Origin: Chryseobacterium sp. T16E-39
Lineage (GTDB): Bacteria > Bacteroidota > Bacteroidia > Flavobacteriales > Weeksellaceae
Assembly (NCBI RefSeq): GCF_002216065.1
Contig: NZ_CP022282.1
Location: forward strand, 1,798,001 to 1,862,000
Direction: 5' to 3'
DNA length: 64,000 bases
The notes under the pieces are model-generated. The model did no database searches and was not told where the DNA came from. It saw only the letters and a list, made by a program, of their open reading frames with translations. Of the stretch, positions 1 to 7,409 are shown one piece after another (the first letter of the stretch is position 1; each line of letters opens with the position of its first letter). Position numbers and translations under genes: made by a program.

Positions 1-152
1 AAAGTAAGATCATTACCCGAACTGTATTCGCAGAAGTTCCGCCCCGTGTTGAATATGAACTTACAGAAATTGGCTATAAACTTAAACCCATTATTACGGA
101 GCTTGAACAATGGGGAAAAGAGCATAAGGAAATTGTGAAGACAAGTGAATAG
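1..152 (+). CDS. HxlR-type transcriptional regulator, C-terminal fragment
   Basis: Open reading frame running in from the left edge and ending at TAG 150-152; about 49 residues are visible. The text ...[17 protein letters not shown] followed by [15 protein letters not shown] is the typical wing and C-terminal helix of HxlR/MarR-like winged-helix regulators (the [12 protein letters not shown] motif is characteristic of the HxlR family). The helix-turn-helix itself lies outside the window, so the target cannot be judged. Such regulators are often divergent from a redox or aldehyde-stress gene, but that neighbour is not visible here. Confidence 0.85.
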   Translation, partial: SKIITRTVFAEVPPRVEYELTEIGYKLKPIITELEQWGKEHKEIVKTSE

Positions 153-214
153 GAAAATATTAGATAAAGCTACTGTATAATTTTTACTTTGTTAGTTGAA
201 TATGCAAAGGTTCT

Positions 215-256
215 CGATACATTTTTCTTCATGAAATGAAGAAAAACACTCGAACT
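215..256. repeat. palindromic intergenic element with an 11-bp perfect stem
   Basis: TTTTTCTTCAT at 222-232 pairs perfectly with ATGAAGAAAAA at 236-246 around a 3-nt loop, and the flanks (ttctcgata / cactcgaac) are partly complementary. It sits between the end of the HxlR gene and the end of tag, which converge here, so it may act as a bidirectional terminator. From memory, similar TTCTCGATA...ACTCGAAC hairpins are dispersed in Chryseobacterium genomes; that is recollection, not something tested here. Confidence 0.55.
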
Positions 257-282
257 GACGGACAAGCAATATTTATCTTATT

Positions 283-834
283 TTATCCTTTTTGCCACAT
301 CGGGTGATGCTTCAATATCGTTTTATAAATAGAACAGTTTTCTGTGTGAGCACCATTGAGATAGCCAATACTCATTAAAAATTCATTAACAATTTCGCCT
401 CCTGTAAACTTAAATGTCTTCTTAAATAGTTTCATCCATTCCTGTAGTGTTTTAGGATGATGATGTTCCAACCATTTTTCAAAAGAACCAAATTCCTTTT
501 GTAATTCAATAATCGTCTTGGCATTTTCGATGGCAGCATTCACTTTTAATTTATTCCTGATGATACCACTATCGCTCAATAATCTTTCACGATCTTCCTC
601 GGTATATGCCGCAACTTTCTGAATATTGAAATTGTCATAAGCATTTCTAAAGCTTTCTTCCTTTTTTAGAATGGTTTCCCAGCTTAATCCTGCCTGATTA
701 ATTTCCATCACCAAGCGTCCGAACAATTCATTATCGTCATGAATAGGAAATCCGTAATGATTATCGTGATAATTTTTATGAAGTGATTTTCTACTTTCAG
801 GCTGCATCCCTTCTATGGCTGAACAATAACTCAT
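283..834 (-). CDS. tag: DNA-3-methyladenine glycosylase I
   Basis: 183 aa, the usual length of the Tag family. The enzyme excises 3-methyladenine from alkylated DNA as the first step of base excision repair. Family marks visible: Cys4 near the N-terminus, the YHDNHYGFP block (residues 22-30; H23 aligns with zinc ligand H17 of E. coli Tag), the ELFGRLVMEINQAGLSW block, and a C-terminal H163-x3-C167 pair matching the remaining two zinc ligands. The start ATG (832-834) overlaps the TGA of the upstream MazG-like gene as ATGA, which suggests translational coupling in an AraC / MazG-like / Tag operon. Confidence 0.93.
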   Translation of the reverse strand: MSYCSAIEGMQPESRKSLHKNYHDNHYGFPIHDDNELFGRLVMEINQAGLSWETILKKEESFRNAYDNFNIQKVAAYTEEDRERLLSDSGIIRNKLKVNAAIENAKTIIELQKEFGSFEKWLEHHHPKTLQEWMKLFKKTFKFTGGEIVNEFLMSIGYLNGAHTENCSIYKTILKHHPMWQKG

Positions 835-1148
835 TTAAATAAATTTTCTGTTTTAGTTAAAAATTTTTCCAGAGCATCTTTGATATCAATGCCTGTTCGA
901 TCTGCTAAGATAATCAACCACCAGATATTTTCTCCTAACTTATGTTCCAGCTCAGCTGCTGACTCTTTTTTCAACCATGTTTTTTCATGGGACATTACAT
1001 CTCTTCCAATAAGCGCGGCATCTGTAAGGTAAGCCAAGACATCCTGTTCCAACGTCCATTCAGAACCATTATGTTGCTTTTCCAAGAGATGGTACTTTTC
1101 TCTGATATCCAGAGAACGTTCTATGATTTTGTCTAAGTTATGATCCAT
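831..1148 (-). CDS. MazG-like nucleotide pyrophosphohydrolase
   Basis: 105 aa, all-alpha. The segment ELEHKLGENIWWLIILADR (about residues 66-84) followed by TGIDIKDALEKFLTKTE resembles the E-x3-E ... helix-helix arrangement of MazG/iMazG nucleoside triphosphate pyrophosphohydrolases, which clear non-canonical NTPs. The frame stays open upstream to 1367 but that part overlaps the AraC gene; ATG 1146-1148 lies 7 bp after the AraC stop and gives a domain-sized protein, so I chose it. The TGA overlaps the ATG of tag. Substrate cannot be read from sequence; the link to a DNA glycosylase suggests nucleotide-pool or DNA-damage hygiene. Confidence 0.75.
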   Translation of the reverse strand: MDHNLDKIIERSLDIREKYHLLEKQHNGSEWTLEQDVLAYLTDAALIGRDVMSHEKTWLKKESAAELEHKLGENIWWLIILADRTGIDIKDALEKFLTKTENLFK

Positions 1149-1155
1149 GATGTAA

Positions 1156-2067
1156 TTACTGAAAAGATTGTCTGTATTGATTAGGAGTCTGTTTTGTTTT
1201 ATTTTTAAATAATTTATTAAACGATTGTGGATGTTCAAACCCCAGCTGATAAGCTGTTTCAGAAACGGATAAATGTTCCTCTGACAAATACTCTTTAGCT
1301 TTTTCAATGAGTTTTTCATGGATATGCTGCTGTGCACTCTGCCCGGTATGATGTCTAAGCATATCACTCAGATACCGTGGAGTAAGATTGAGCTGAGAAG
1401 CGATATATTCAACAGTAGGTAATCCCTTAATTCCTTTTTCTTTGTCGAAGTATTCATCCAGTAAATCTTCCATTTTAGATACTAAATCATTATTTACTGA
1501 TTTTCTGGTGATGAACTGTCGGTTATAAAAACGATTACTGTAGGTAAGAAGCAATTCTATCTGGGAAATAATAACATCCTGACTGAAATGATCGATCCTT
1601 TCATTCAGTTCGCTCTGAATGTTTTCAAAAACGTCCATAATTGTTTTCTTTTCCTTCTCTGAAAGGTATAGAGCCTCTGAAGCAGCATATGAAAAGAACC
1701 CATAATTCTTAATTTTCTTCAACAGGGAATACGGTCTTATAAAATCCGGATGGATATGCAGTGACATCCCTGAATAGGTCCTTTCTTCCTGCTCAAACAT
1801 TAGAACCTGACCAGGTGCCACAAATGATAATCCTCCCTCTTCAAAATCATAATATCCCTGTCCATAACGAACTTTTCCTTTAAATTTTATTTTAAATGAG
1901 ATCTTATAAAAATCAGACTTTGTTCCATGCTCAAAAACTTTGGGATCAAAATTTACATCTTCATAATTAACAATAGTAATTAGAGGATGAAGCGGTGCAG
2001 AAAGCCCCATAGCTTCACGTAAAGCAGATAATGAACGAAAATGGACGGGTGTGTGATTGGTTTTCAT
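1156..2067 (-). CDS. AraC family transcriptional regulator
   Basis: 303 aa. The N-terminal 180 residues form a cupin-like sensing part (VRYGQGYYDFEEGGLSFVAPG); the C-terminal 100 residues contain the two helix-turn-helices of AraC regulators: VEYIASQLNLTPRYLSDMLR and VSETAYQLGFEHPQSFNKLF followed by KNKTKQTPNQYR, the standard family ending. It is the first gene of a three-gene operon with the MazG-like gene (7 bp gap) and tag, so it may respond to DNA alkylation or an electrophile, or may simply be co-transcribed. A perfect TATCTTTG -7 box ends 4 nt before the ATG, implying a leaderless mRNA. Confidence 0.9.
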   Translation of the reverse strand: MKTNHTPVHFRSLSALREAMGLSAPLHPLITIVNYEDVNFDPKVFEHGTKSDFYKISFKIKFKGKVRYGQGYYDFEEGGLSFVAPGQVLMFEQEERTYSGMSLHIHPDFIRPYSLLKKIKNYGFFSYAASEALYLSEKEKKTIMDVFENIQSELNERIDHFSQDVIISQIELLLTYSNRFYNRQFITRKSVNNDLVSKMEDLLDEYFDKEKGIKGLPTVEYIASQLNLTPRYLSDMLRHHTGQSAQQHIHEKLIEKAKEYLSEEHLSVSETAYQLGFEHPQSFNKLFKNKTKQTPNQYRQSFQ

Positions 2068-2071
2068 AGTA

Positions 2072-2079
2072 CAAAGATA
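2072..2079 (-). promoter_or_regulatory. -7 box TATCTTTG, leaderless spacing, AraC gene
   Basis: Perfect match to the Bacteroidetes -7 consensus TAnnTTTG on the minus strand; only TACT separates it from the ATG at 2067. Transcription would start at or next to the start codon. I see no convincing TTTG -33 element at the right distance. Confidence 0.6.
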
Positions 2080-2123
2080 TGATGGTTTGTGACAACTGTT
2101 AGTCAGTAGGGAATTTTATTGAA

Positions 2124-2215
2124 TTGAAAATTGAAAGTTGAGAATTGAAAATTAATACTGAGACTACTACGTCTTAATCACTTTCCTCTTTTAACTTTCC
2201 ACTTTCAATTTTCAA
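2124..2215. repeat. 15-bp perfect inverted repeat in a TTGAAAATTG-rich intergenic element
   Basis: TTGAAAATTGAAAGT (2124-2138) is exactly complementary to ACTTTCAATTTTCAA (2201-2215), separated by 62 bp. The right arm includes the stop and last codons of the dehydrogenase gene, so the hairpin lies at its 3' end. Very similar words (CTTTCAATTTTCC, CTTTCAATTTTCAA) recur at 58268-58296, just after the mechanosensitive channel gene, which points to a dispersed repeat family. Confidence 0.55.
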
Positions 2216-3026
2216 CTTCTTTAAACGCAAACCCTGATTTTACTTTCTGAACATAGTTTTCAATTCCGATTGTATTGCGGTCGTTGTACAGAGCAATAGC
2301 ATCTTTACCGGCAATATATCTCAACTGATCTTTACCATCGGTAGCAGCTTCAAAAATTACACTGGCAATGTCTTCTGATTTTGAATAATTGGCCATCTGT
2401 TCAGGACTGTATCCCTCCTGCACTTTTTCAGTCAGTTGCTGATACGCTTTATGCTGGGCTCCATCCAAAGACCGTCCTGCAAAATCAGTTTGAATCCCTC
2501 CGGGAGCAACTACTTTTACCTGAACTCCAAACTGAGCCAGCTCATATCCCATACTTTCTGAAAAACCATCAACCGCAAATTTTGTTGCACTGTAAATAGA
2601 ACATGTTGGAAAGCCCATTAATCCAAAACTGGAAGTAATATTAATCAGAACCCCCTCTTTTCTTTCTCTGAAATAGGGCGTAAATGTTTTGGTGATACGG
2701 ATCACGCCCATCAGATTGGTTTCAATCTGCTTTTTGATCTGCTCATCTGTAAATGCTTCCAAAGGACCAACCAAACCATATCCTGCATTATTAACGACCA
2801 CATGGATCTGAGTTTCGGTAAGAACTTGTGCTATCGTTTTTTCCAATTCTTCTTTATTAGTAACGTCCAATTTAATAACAGACACGTTATCTAGTGTAGT
2901 AAGTTCAGTTTCATTTTCTGGATTTCTCATGGTAGCAATCACATTCCATCCATGACTATGAAATAGTTTTGCTGTCGCCTTTCCTAATCCAGATGAAGCT
3001 CCGGTGATGAAAATTGTTTTTCGCAT
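2205..3026 (-). CDS. short-chain dehydrogenase/reductase
   Basis: 273 aa from ATG 3026; the frame is open to 3047 but MRKTIFITGASSGLGKA is the natural start because the Rossmann strand begins there. Classical SDR marks: TGASSGLG cofactor loop (residues 8-15), NNAG (about 81-84), catalytic Ser in NITSSFG and the YSATK (YxxxK) motif. The C-terminus extends into a region of low similarity to model SDRs. Substrate unknown; the sequence is of the type annotated as SDR family oxidoreductase near AraC regulators in flavobacteria. No promoter of good consensus: GACCTTTG upstream is a 6/8 match. Confidence 0.9.
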   Translation of the reverse strand: MRKTIFITGASSGLGKATAKLFHSHGWNVIATMRNPENETELTTLDNVSVIKLDVTNKEELEKTIAQVLTETQIHVVVNNAGYGLVGPLEAFTDEQIKKQIETNLMGVIRITKTFTPYFRERKEGVLINITSSFGLMGFPTCSIYSATKFAVDGFSESMGYELAQFGVQVKVVAPGGIQTDFAGRSLDGAQHKAYQQLTEKVQEGYSPEQMANYSKSEDIASVIFEAATDGKDQLRYIAGKDAIALYNDRNTIGIENYVQKVKSGFAFKEVEN

Positions 3027-3243
3027 TGTTATATTTTTATGGTACAAAGGTCTTTAGAAATCGAAAATTAAAAGTAGCCATATTGAGTATCCTTGTAGCT
3101 ATTTTGACGAAATACAGGAAATGAGTAGTTTAGTAAAAAATAAATGATCGAATAGGTAATATATTTTTTTGTTCCCTTGTCTTATCAATATAAACTGCAT
3201 GAACTTGTCTTAACCCTAAAATTTCAAACTCAATTCAATCATT

Positions 3244-4158
3244 ATGAAACAGGTTATTTTCATTCTTTGCTTTCTATTTTTTAGCTTTATAAAATCACAA
3301 ACCATATATTCTAAAGATTATGGGAACAAAGACAATCCACCAATTATTTTTATTCATGGTGGGCCAAGCGGAAATGCAACCTTATTTGAAGGAACTACTG
3401 CTGAAGCTTTAGCCAATAAGGGATTTTATGTAATCGTGTATGACAGACGTGGTGAAGGACGTTCAAAAGATGATAAGGCAACCATGACTTTTAAGGAAAG
3501 TTTTGAAGATCTCCTGCAGCTTTATAAAACCTATAACCTTAAAAAAGCAAATATCCTGGGGCATAGTTTCGGGGGGATTATTGCGACTTTATTTACCAAT
3601 CAATATCCAGAGAAAGTAAACTCTTTGACACTCGCTGGTGCCTTATTCTCACAACAGGAAACTTATGATCACATTCTTAAAGGGGCTAAGGAGAAATTTA
3701 AAGATGATCCTTCACACTTGAAACATATTGGTGAGATTGAAAATTTAAACAAAAACTCCGCCGAATACAGGAAAAGCTGTTACGATATAGCCAGTGAAAT
3801 GAATCTTTTCACAATGCCTGCCCCAACTCCAAAAAGTAAACAGCTAAGGGAAGAATATGCATCCGGTGATTTTTATAAAAATAACTACAGAAACCCGGAT
3901 TCACCATTAAAATTTTACAAAAACGAAAGTCAGAATAACCTTAATAACATTAATGTTTTAAAAAGTATAAAAAAGAAGGGTATTCCCATTTTTGCTGTCT
4001 ACGGGAAGGACGACGGGATATTTTCTGAAAAACAAATCAGTGAATTGCGCTCTATCACGGGAGACGAAAATTTCAGCCGTATAGATAATTGTTCACACTA
4101 CTTATTTGTAGATCAGCAGGACGAATTTTTAAAATTCATCGTTCAACACCTGCATTAA
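3244..4158 (+). CDS. secreted alpha/beta hydrolase, proline iminopeptidase-like
   Basis: 304 aa with an N-terminal signal peptide (MKQVIFILCFLFFSFIKSQ), so probably periplasmic. Oxyanion motif HGGPS (residues 38-42), nucleophile elbow GHSFGG with Ser108, acid in VYGKDDG (about residue 255) and His in NCSHYLFVD near the C-terminus complete an alpha/beta hydrolase triad. HGGP is typical of proline iminopeptidases and tricorn-interacting hydrolases, but the exact substrate is unproven. Single gene; followed at 60 bp by a small secreted protein gene. Confidence 0.88.
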   Translation: MKQVIFILCFLFFSFIKSQTIYSKDYGNKDNPPIIFIHGGPSGNATLFEGTTAEALANKGFYVIVYDRRGEGRSKDDKATMTFKESFEDLLQLYKTYNLKKANILGHSFGGIIATLFTNQYPEKVNSLTLAGALFSQQETYDHILKGAKEKFKDDPSHLKHIGEIENLNKNSAEYRKSCYDIASEMNLFTMPAPTPKSKQLREEYASGDFYKNNYRNPDSPLKFYKNESQNNLNNINVLKSIKKKGIPIFAVYGKDDGIFSEKQISELRSITGDENFSRIDNCSHYLFVDQQDEFLKFIVQHLH

Positions 4159-4183
4159 ATGCTTCTATTGAAATATAAAAGCC

Positions 4184-4191
4184 TAGTTTTG
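4184..4191 (+). promoter_or_regulatory. -7 box TAGTTTTG of the small exported protein gene
   Basis: Perfect TAnnTTTG. A start about 4 nt downstream would leave the ATG at 4198 almost leaderless, or a 20-nt leader for the preferred ATG at 4219. Confidence 0.5.
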
Positions 4192-4218
4192 TAAAGCATG
4201 CAAAATCACAAAATACAT

Positions 4219-4578
4219 ATGAAACCTTCCAAAGCAATTATCACATTGCTTGTTTTGATATTTTCATTGTCACCGTGTTCTGTAAAAAGAGATTTGCTGG
4301 ATATTTTCGATATACAATATATCAGTCCTCTCAACAAATTCAAAACGACTCCCAATCCAAGTTTCAGTTGTGACAGTTCTGCTGAAATCTCATCCGGAAA
4401 AATCGTTCATTCAAAAAAACAATCCCGTTCTGAAAAAGATTTCCCATTTCGATCCGATTCCGGGTTATGTTTTTCTGCAGAGAGAAAAAACATTTATACA
4501 AACTTTTCGGGTACAGCTTCCGGAAATAGTCCTCCAAAATATATTTTATTTAAACAACTGAAATTAAATGTGATCTAG
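4219..4578 (+). CDS. small exported protein of unknown function, possibly frameshifted
   Basis: 119 aa from ATG 4219 (an upstream in-frame ATG at 4198 would add MQNHKIH in front of the signal peptide). The N-terminus MKPSKAIITLLVLIFSLSPC is a signal or lipoprotein-type sequence. The remainder is Ser/Lys-rich and not recognised. The +1 frame (4370-4561) is also open and reads a more protein-like hydrophobic/basic sequence (FDPIPGYVFLQREKTFIQTF), so the annotated frame may contain compensating frameshifts or the true middle part may lie in the other frame. It precedes the DoxDA gene by 52 bp and may be co-expressed. Confidence 0.5.
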   Translation: MKPSKAIITLLVLIFSLSPCSVKRDLLDIFDIQYISPLNKFKTTPNPSFSCDSSAEISSGKIVHSKKQSRSEKDFPFRSDSGLCFSAERKNIYTNFSGTASGNSPPKYILFKQLKLNVI

Positions 4579-4630
4579 TTTTCATCCTAAAATTAGTGAC
4601 ATTCAATTATTTAAATAAAATAACATTCAA

Positions 4631-5641
4631 ATGAAAAATATTACCAATCAGCCTACTGATAGGGCTGGTTTATATACCTTATCGATCCGGATGGTTATCG
4701 GATGGACTTACTTTTCAGCTTTTTGGCGCCGCCTTGTCCTTGAAAATAAACTCGTTCCGGATGAACACGGATATATAGGGGAAAAATTCAATCACTTCCT
4801 TCCCAATGCCCTAGGGATCAAACCTATTATAGAATATCTGGTTACCCATCCTGATGCTTTACATACCTCAATGGTTACCTTTACAATAGTTGAGGCCGTT
4901 GTTGGATTACTGATTATGTTTGGACTGTTTACCCGTTTAATGAGTATTGGAATCTTCGGACTTGCTTTTGGGATCCTGCTTGGATCCGGCTGGTTGGGAA
5001 CAACATGTCTTGATGAGTGGCAAATTGGTGTTTTGGGGATTGCAGGTGGATTCACTTTATTCCTTACAGGTAGTGGACCTTATTCTTTAGACTACTATTT
5101 TTTAAAAAACAAATTACGTTTCACCTCCAGGAGATGGTTTCAATGGCTTGGCTCAGGTGACCTTCCTATTCGTAGCCCTCAACCTTTTGTATTGGTAGTT
5201 TCAGTTTTCATCCTGGCTCTTACTCTTTTCACCAATCAATATTTCCACGGTGGTGTTTGGGGAAGATTGCATAATAAATCTGTAAAACCAAAAGTTGAAA
5301 TCTCCAATCTTTCTCTTACTGATACTCATATTCAATTCGAAGTATACAGAACAGAAGGTGCCGATGTTTACGGTTCGTTTCTTATTGGAATTCACATTCT
5401 GGATAATAAAGGACATCTGTTAAAAGAGTTAGATCATATTGAATTATCAAAATTTCAACCGGAAAATATCAAAAATCACTATGTGGCTAAAGTAAAGGCA
5501 GGTAAACACAGCTTGATTATTCCATTAGGAGCTAAGGCAGATTTAAAACTGAATATTAAAGATATCCCCGATCTAAAAAACAAAATCCACAGTATAAAAC
5601 TGATCGATATCAGTGGCATCGAATGGATTGCTGAACTTTAG
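4631..5641 (+). CDS. DoxD/DoxA fusion membrane protein (thiosulfate:quinone oxidoreductase-like)
   Basis: 336 aa. Residues 15-160 carry four hydrophobic segments of the DoxX/DoxD type (RMVIGWTYFSAFWRR, FTIVEAVVGLLIMFGLFTRL, GIFGLAFGILLGSGWLGTTC, IGVLGIAGGFTLFLTGSGPYSLD); a further membrane segment at about 185-200 is followed by a 130-residue extracytoplasmic domain resembling DoxA. DoxD and DoxA are the two subunits of archaeal thiosulfate:quinone oxidoreductase, and fused forms are widespread in Bacteroidetes. Whether it oxidises thiosulfate here is inference; no other sulfur-oxidation gene is near. Confidence 0.85.
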   Translation: MKNITNQPTDRAGLYTLSIRMVIGWTYFSAFWRRLVLENKLVPDEHGYIGEKFNHFLPNALGIKPIIEYLVTHPDALHTSMVTFTIVEAVVGLLIMFGLFTRLMSIGIFGLAFGILLGSGWLGTTCLDEWQIGVLGIAGGFTLFLTGSGPYSLDYYFLKNKLRFTSRRWFQWLGSGDLPIRSPQPFVLVVSVFILALTLFTNQYFHGGVWGRLHNKSVKPKVEISNLSLTDTHIQFEVYRTEGADVYGSFLIGIHILDNKGHLLKELDHIELSKFQPENIKNHYVAKVKAGKHSLIIPLGAKADLKLNIKDIPDLKNKIHSIKLIDISGIEWIAEL

Positions 5642-5651
5642 ATTTTTATAA

Positions 5652-5686
5652 AAAAATACCTCCGAAAATTCGGAGGTCTTTTTTTT
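5652..5686. terminator. bidirectional rho-independent terminator between DoxDA and emrB
   Basis: Perfect 9-bp stem ACCTCCGAA / TTCGGAGGT with a 2-nt spacer (longer loop in practice), flanked by an A-run on the left and T-run on the right. It serves the two convergent genes. Confidence 0.9.
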
Positions 5687-5691
5687 AAAAT

Positions 5692-7269
5692 TTAGTGCAT
5701 GGCTTCACTCAAATCTATTTTTTCTTTACTTTTCCGTTCTTTTACAAACAAGATAAATGGTATACAAATTAGGAAAGCGATTCCCAAATACAGGAATACA
5801 TCCATATAAGATAACACCGTTGCCTGTTTCGTTACCGACATATCCAGCATTTTGTATGCTGCATTCAATGCGTTATCAGGAGTCATACCTTTAGATATAA
5901 AGCTTGCTTTCAGGGCTGCTAACCTTTGTTGCACTTCAAAGCTGTCTCCATCGAGATGGGTAATAAGATTCACTCTGTATTTCTGGCTCGCATTCGCAAT
6001 GAATGTGGTAATAGCTGCAATCCCAAAGGATCCTCCCAACTGCCTCATCATTCCGGTAAATGCCGCTCCCTGTCCAATTTCCTGCCCTTTCAATGTACTT
6101 AAGGATAAGGATGTAATCGGTATAAACAAGAGTCCCAGTCCGGCCCCTCTTACAATCAACATCCAGAAAAAGGCTTCTTTACTGGTGTCTGGTGTAAGGA
6201 TCTTATAGCCCCAGAAACTGTAAACAAAGAAGATAAACAGTCCCAAGGAAACAAGGATCTGCTGTTTCGCTCCTTTTGAAAGCAATCTACCGATAATTGG
6301 CATCATGAAAGCTGTCGTCAAAGCAGCAGGGATCATTAATGCTCCAGACTGTAAAGCCGTCCACCCTAAAATACTCTGTGTATATAATGGAACAATAAAG
6401 GTGGAACCATATAAACCAAATCCTAATACAAAGGACATCGCAGTTCCGATCCTCAGATTACTGTTCTTTAAAACCCGCAACTCTACAATAGGATATTTAA
6501 AGGTAAGTTCCCTCCAGAGAAAGAGTATAAATCCTAATATTGCAGATACGGTAAAGGCCACAATCATTCCACTGGCAAACCAATCTTCTTCATGTCCCCT
6601 TTCCAGAATAAACTGTAATGATCCTACAGTAACTGCTAATAAAGCAATTCCAAGCCAGTCAACATCGGAGACTTTCCTTTTTTCAGCATATTTCGGACTT
6701 TTTACAAATTGTAAAGTCATTAAGGTAGCTGCAATACCAATTGGAATGTTGATATAAAAAATATAAGGCCAGCTAAAATTATCAACGATATATCCTCCCA
6801 GTGGTGGACCTAACGTTGGACCAATGATTACTCCCAGCCCATAAATCGCCTGAGCCATACTTCTTTTTTCAACAGGATATGATTCCGTGATGATCGTCTG
6901 CGAGGTTACCAATAATGCTCCTCCACCGATACCCTGGCATAATCTGAAAAATACCAGCTCCCAGATGTTCGTCGCATTCCCGCATAAAAATGAAAATATG
7001 GTAAATATAATAATAGAGGCTGCAAAATAATTTCTACGTCCGAACTGCTGTGAAAGCCAGCTCGTCATCGGTACGATAATTACGTTACCTATCGCATAGG
7101 CAGTAATTACCCAACCCACTTCAGAAAGTGTAGATCCCAGGTTACCTTTCATTTCGTTCAAGGCAACGTTCACAATCGTGGAATCCACAATTTCAAGCAG
7201 AGCACAAAGAATAGCTGTAATCGTAATGATTACTCTCCGGGCTCCATATTCTACTAATGAATCTTGCAT
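5692..7269 (-). CDS. emrB: DHA2-family MFS multidrug efflux pump (EmrB/QacA)
   Basis: 525 aa with 14 predicted membrane helices. Typical DHA2 marks: LEIVDSTIVNVALNEM in helix 1, GRRNYF motif A between helices 2 and 3, and antiporter motif C (GLGVIIGPTLGPPLGGYIVD) in helix 5. It exports amphiphilic compounds using proton exchange and pairs with the HlyD-type adaptor and TolC-type channel encoded just upstream. It is the last gene of the TetR / TolC / HlyD / MFS operon; the 140-bp gap to emrA holds an inverted repeat. Confidence 0.93.
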   Translation of the reverse strand: MQDSLVEYGARRVIITITAILCALLEIVDSTIVNVALNEMKGNLGSTLSEVGWVITAYAIGNVIIVPMTSWLSQQFGRRNYFAASIIIFTIFSFLCGNATNIWELVFFRLCQGIGGGALLVTSQTIITESYPVEKRSMAQAIYGLGVIIGPTLGPPLGGYIVDNFSWPYIFYINIPIGIAATLMTLQFVKSPKYAEKRKVSDVDWLGIALLAVTVGSLQFILERGHEEDWFASGMIVAFTVSAILGFILFLWRELTFKYPIVELRVLKNSNLRIGTAMSFVLGFGLYGSTFIVPLYTQSILGWTALQSGALMIPAALTTAFMMPIIGRLLSKGAKQQILVSLGLFIFFVYSFWGYKILTPDTSKEAFFWMLIVRGAGLGLLFIPITSLSLSTLKGQEIGQGAAFTGMMRQLGGSFGIAAITTFIANASQKYRVNLITHLDGDSFEVQQRLAALKASFISKGMTPDNALNAAYKMLDMSVTKQATVLSYMDVFLYLGIAFLICIPFILFVKERKSKEKIDLSEAMH

Positions 7270-7302
7270 AGTTAATTGTGTGTGATGTACAATTGTATTT
7301 AC

Positions 7303-7404
7303 GTAAAATGTATTAATGACTTAGATTGACTAAAAGTCCTTCAATCTTTAAATTTTTAAATCCTTAAATCAATCAGCGATACATTCTACATAAATACATT
7401 TTAC
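7303..7404. repeat. 12-bp perfect inverted repeat spanning the emrA-emrB gap
   Basis: GTAAAATGTATT (7303-7314) and AATACATTTTAC (7393-7404) are perfectly complementary and sit at the two ends of the only sizeable gap inside the efflux operon. Between them is a smaller inverted pair GATTGA (7324-7329) / TCAATC (7341-7346). Could be an mRNA-stabilising or processing structure. Confidence 0.5.
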
Positions 7405-7409
7405 ATATT

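Noticed and set aside
1149..1367. N-terminal extension of the MazG-like gene
   Set aside because: Overlaps the C-terminal HTH region of the AraC gene; the internal ATG at 1148 gives the right domain boundary.
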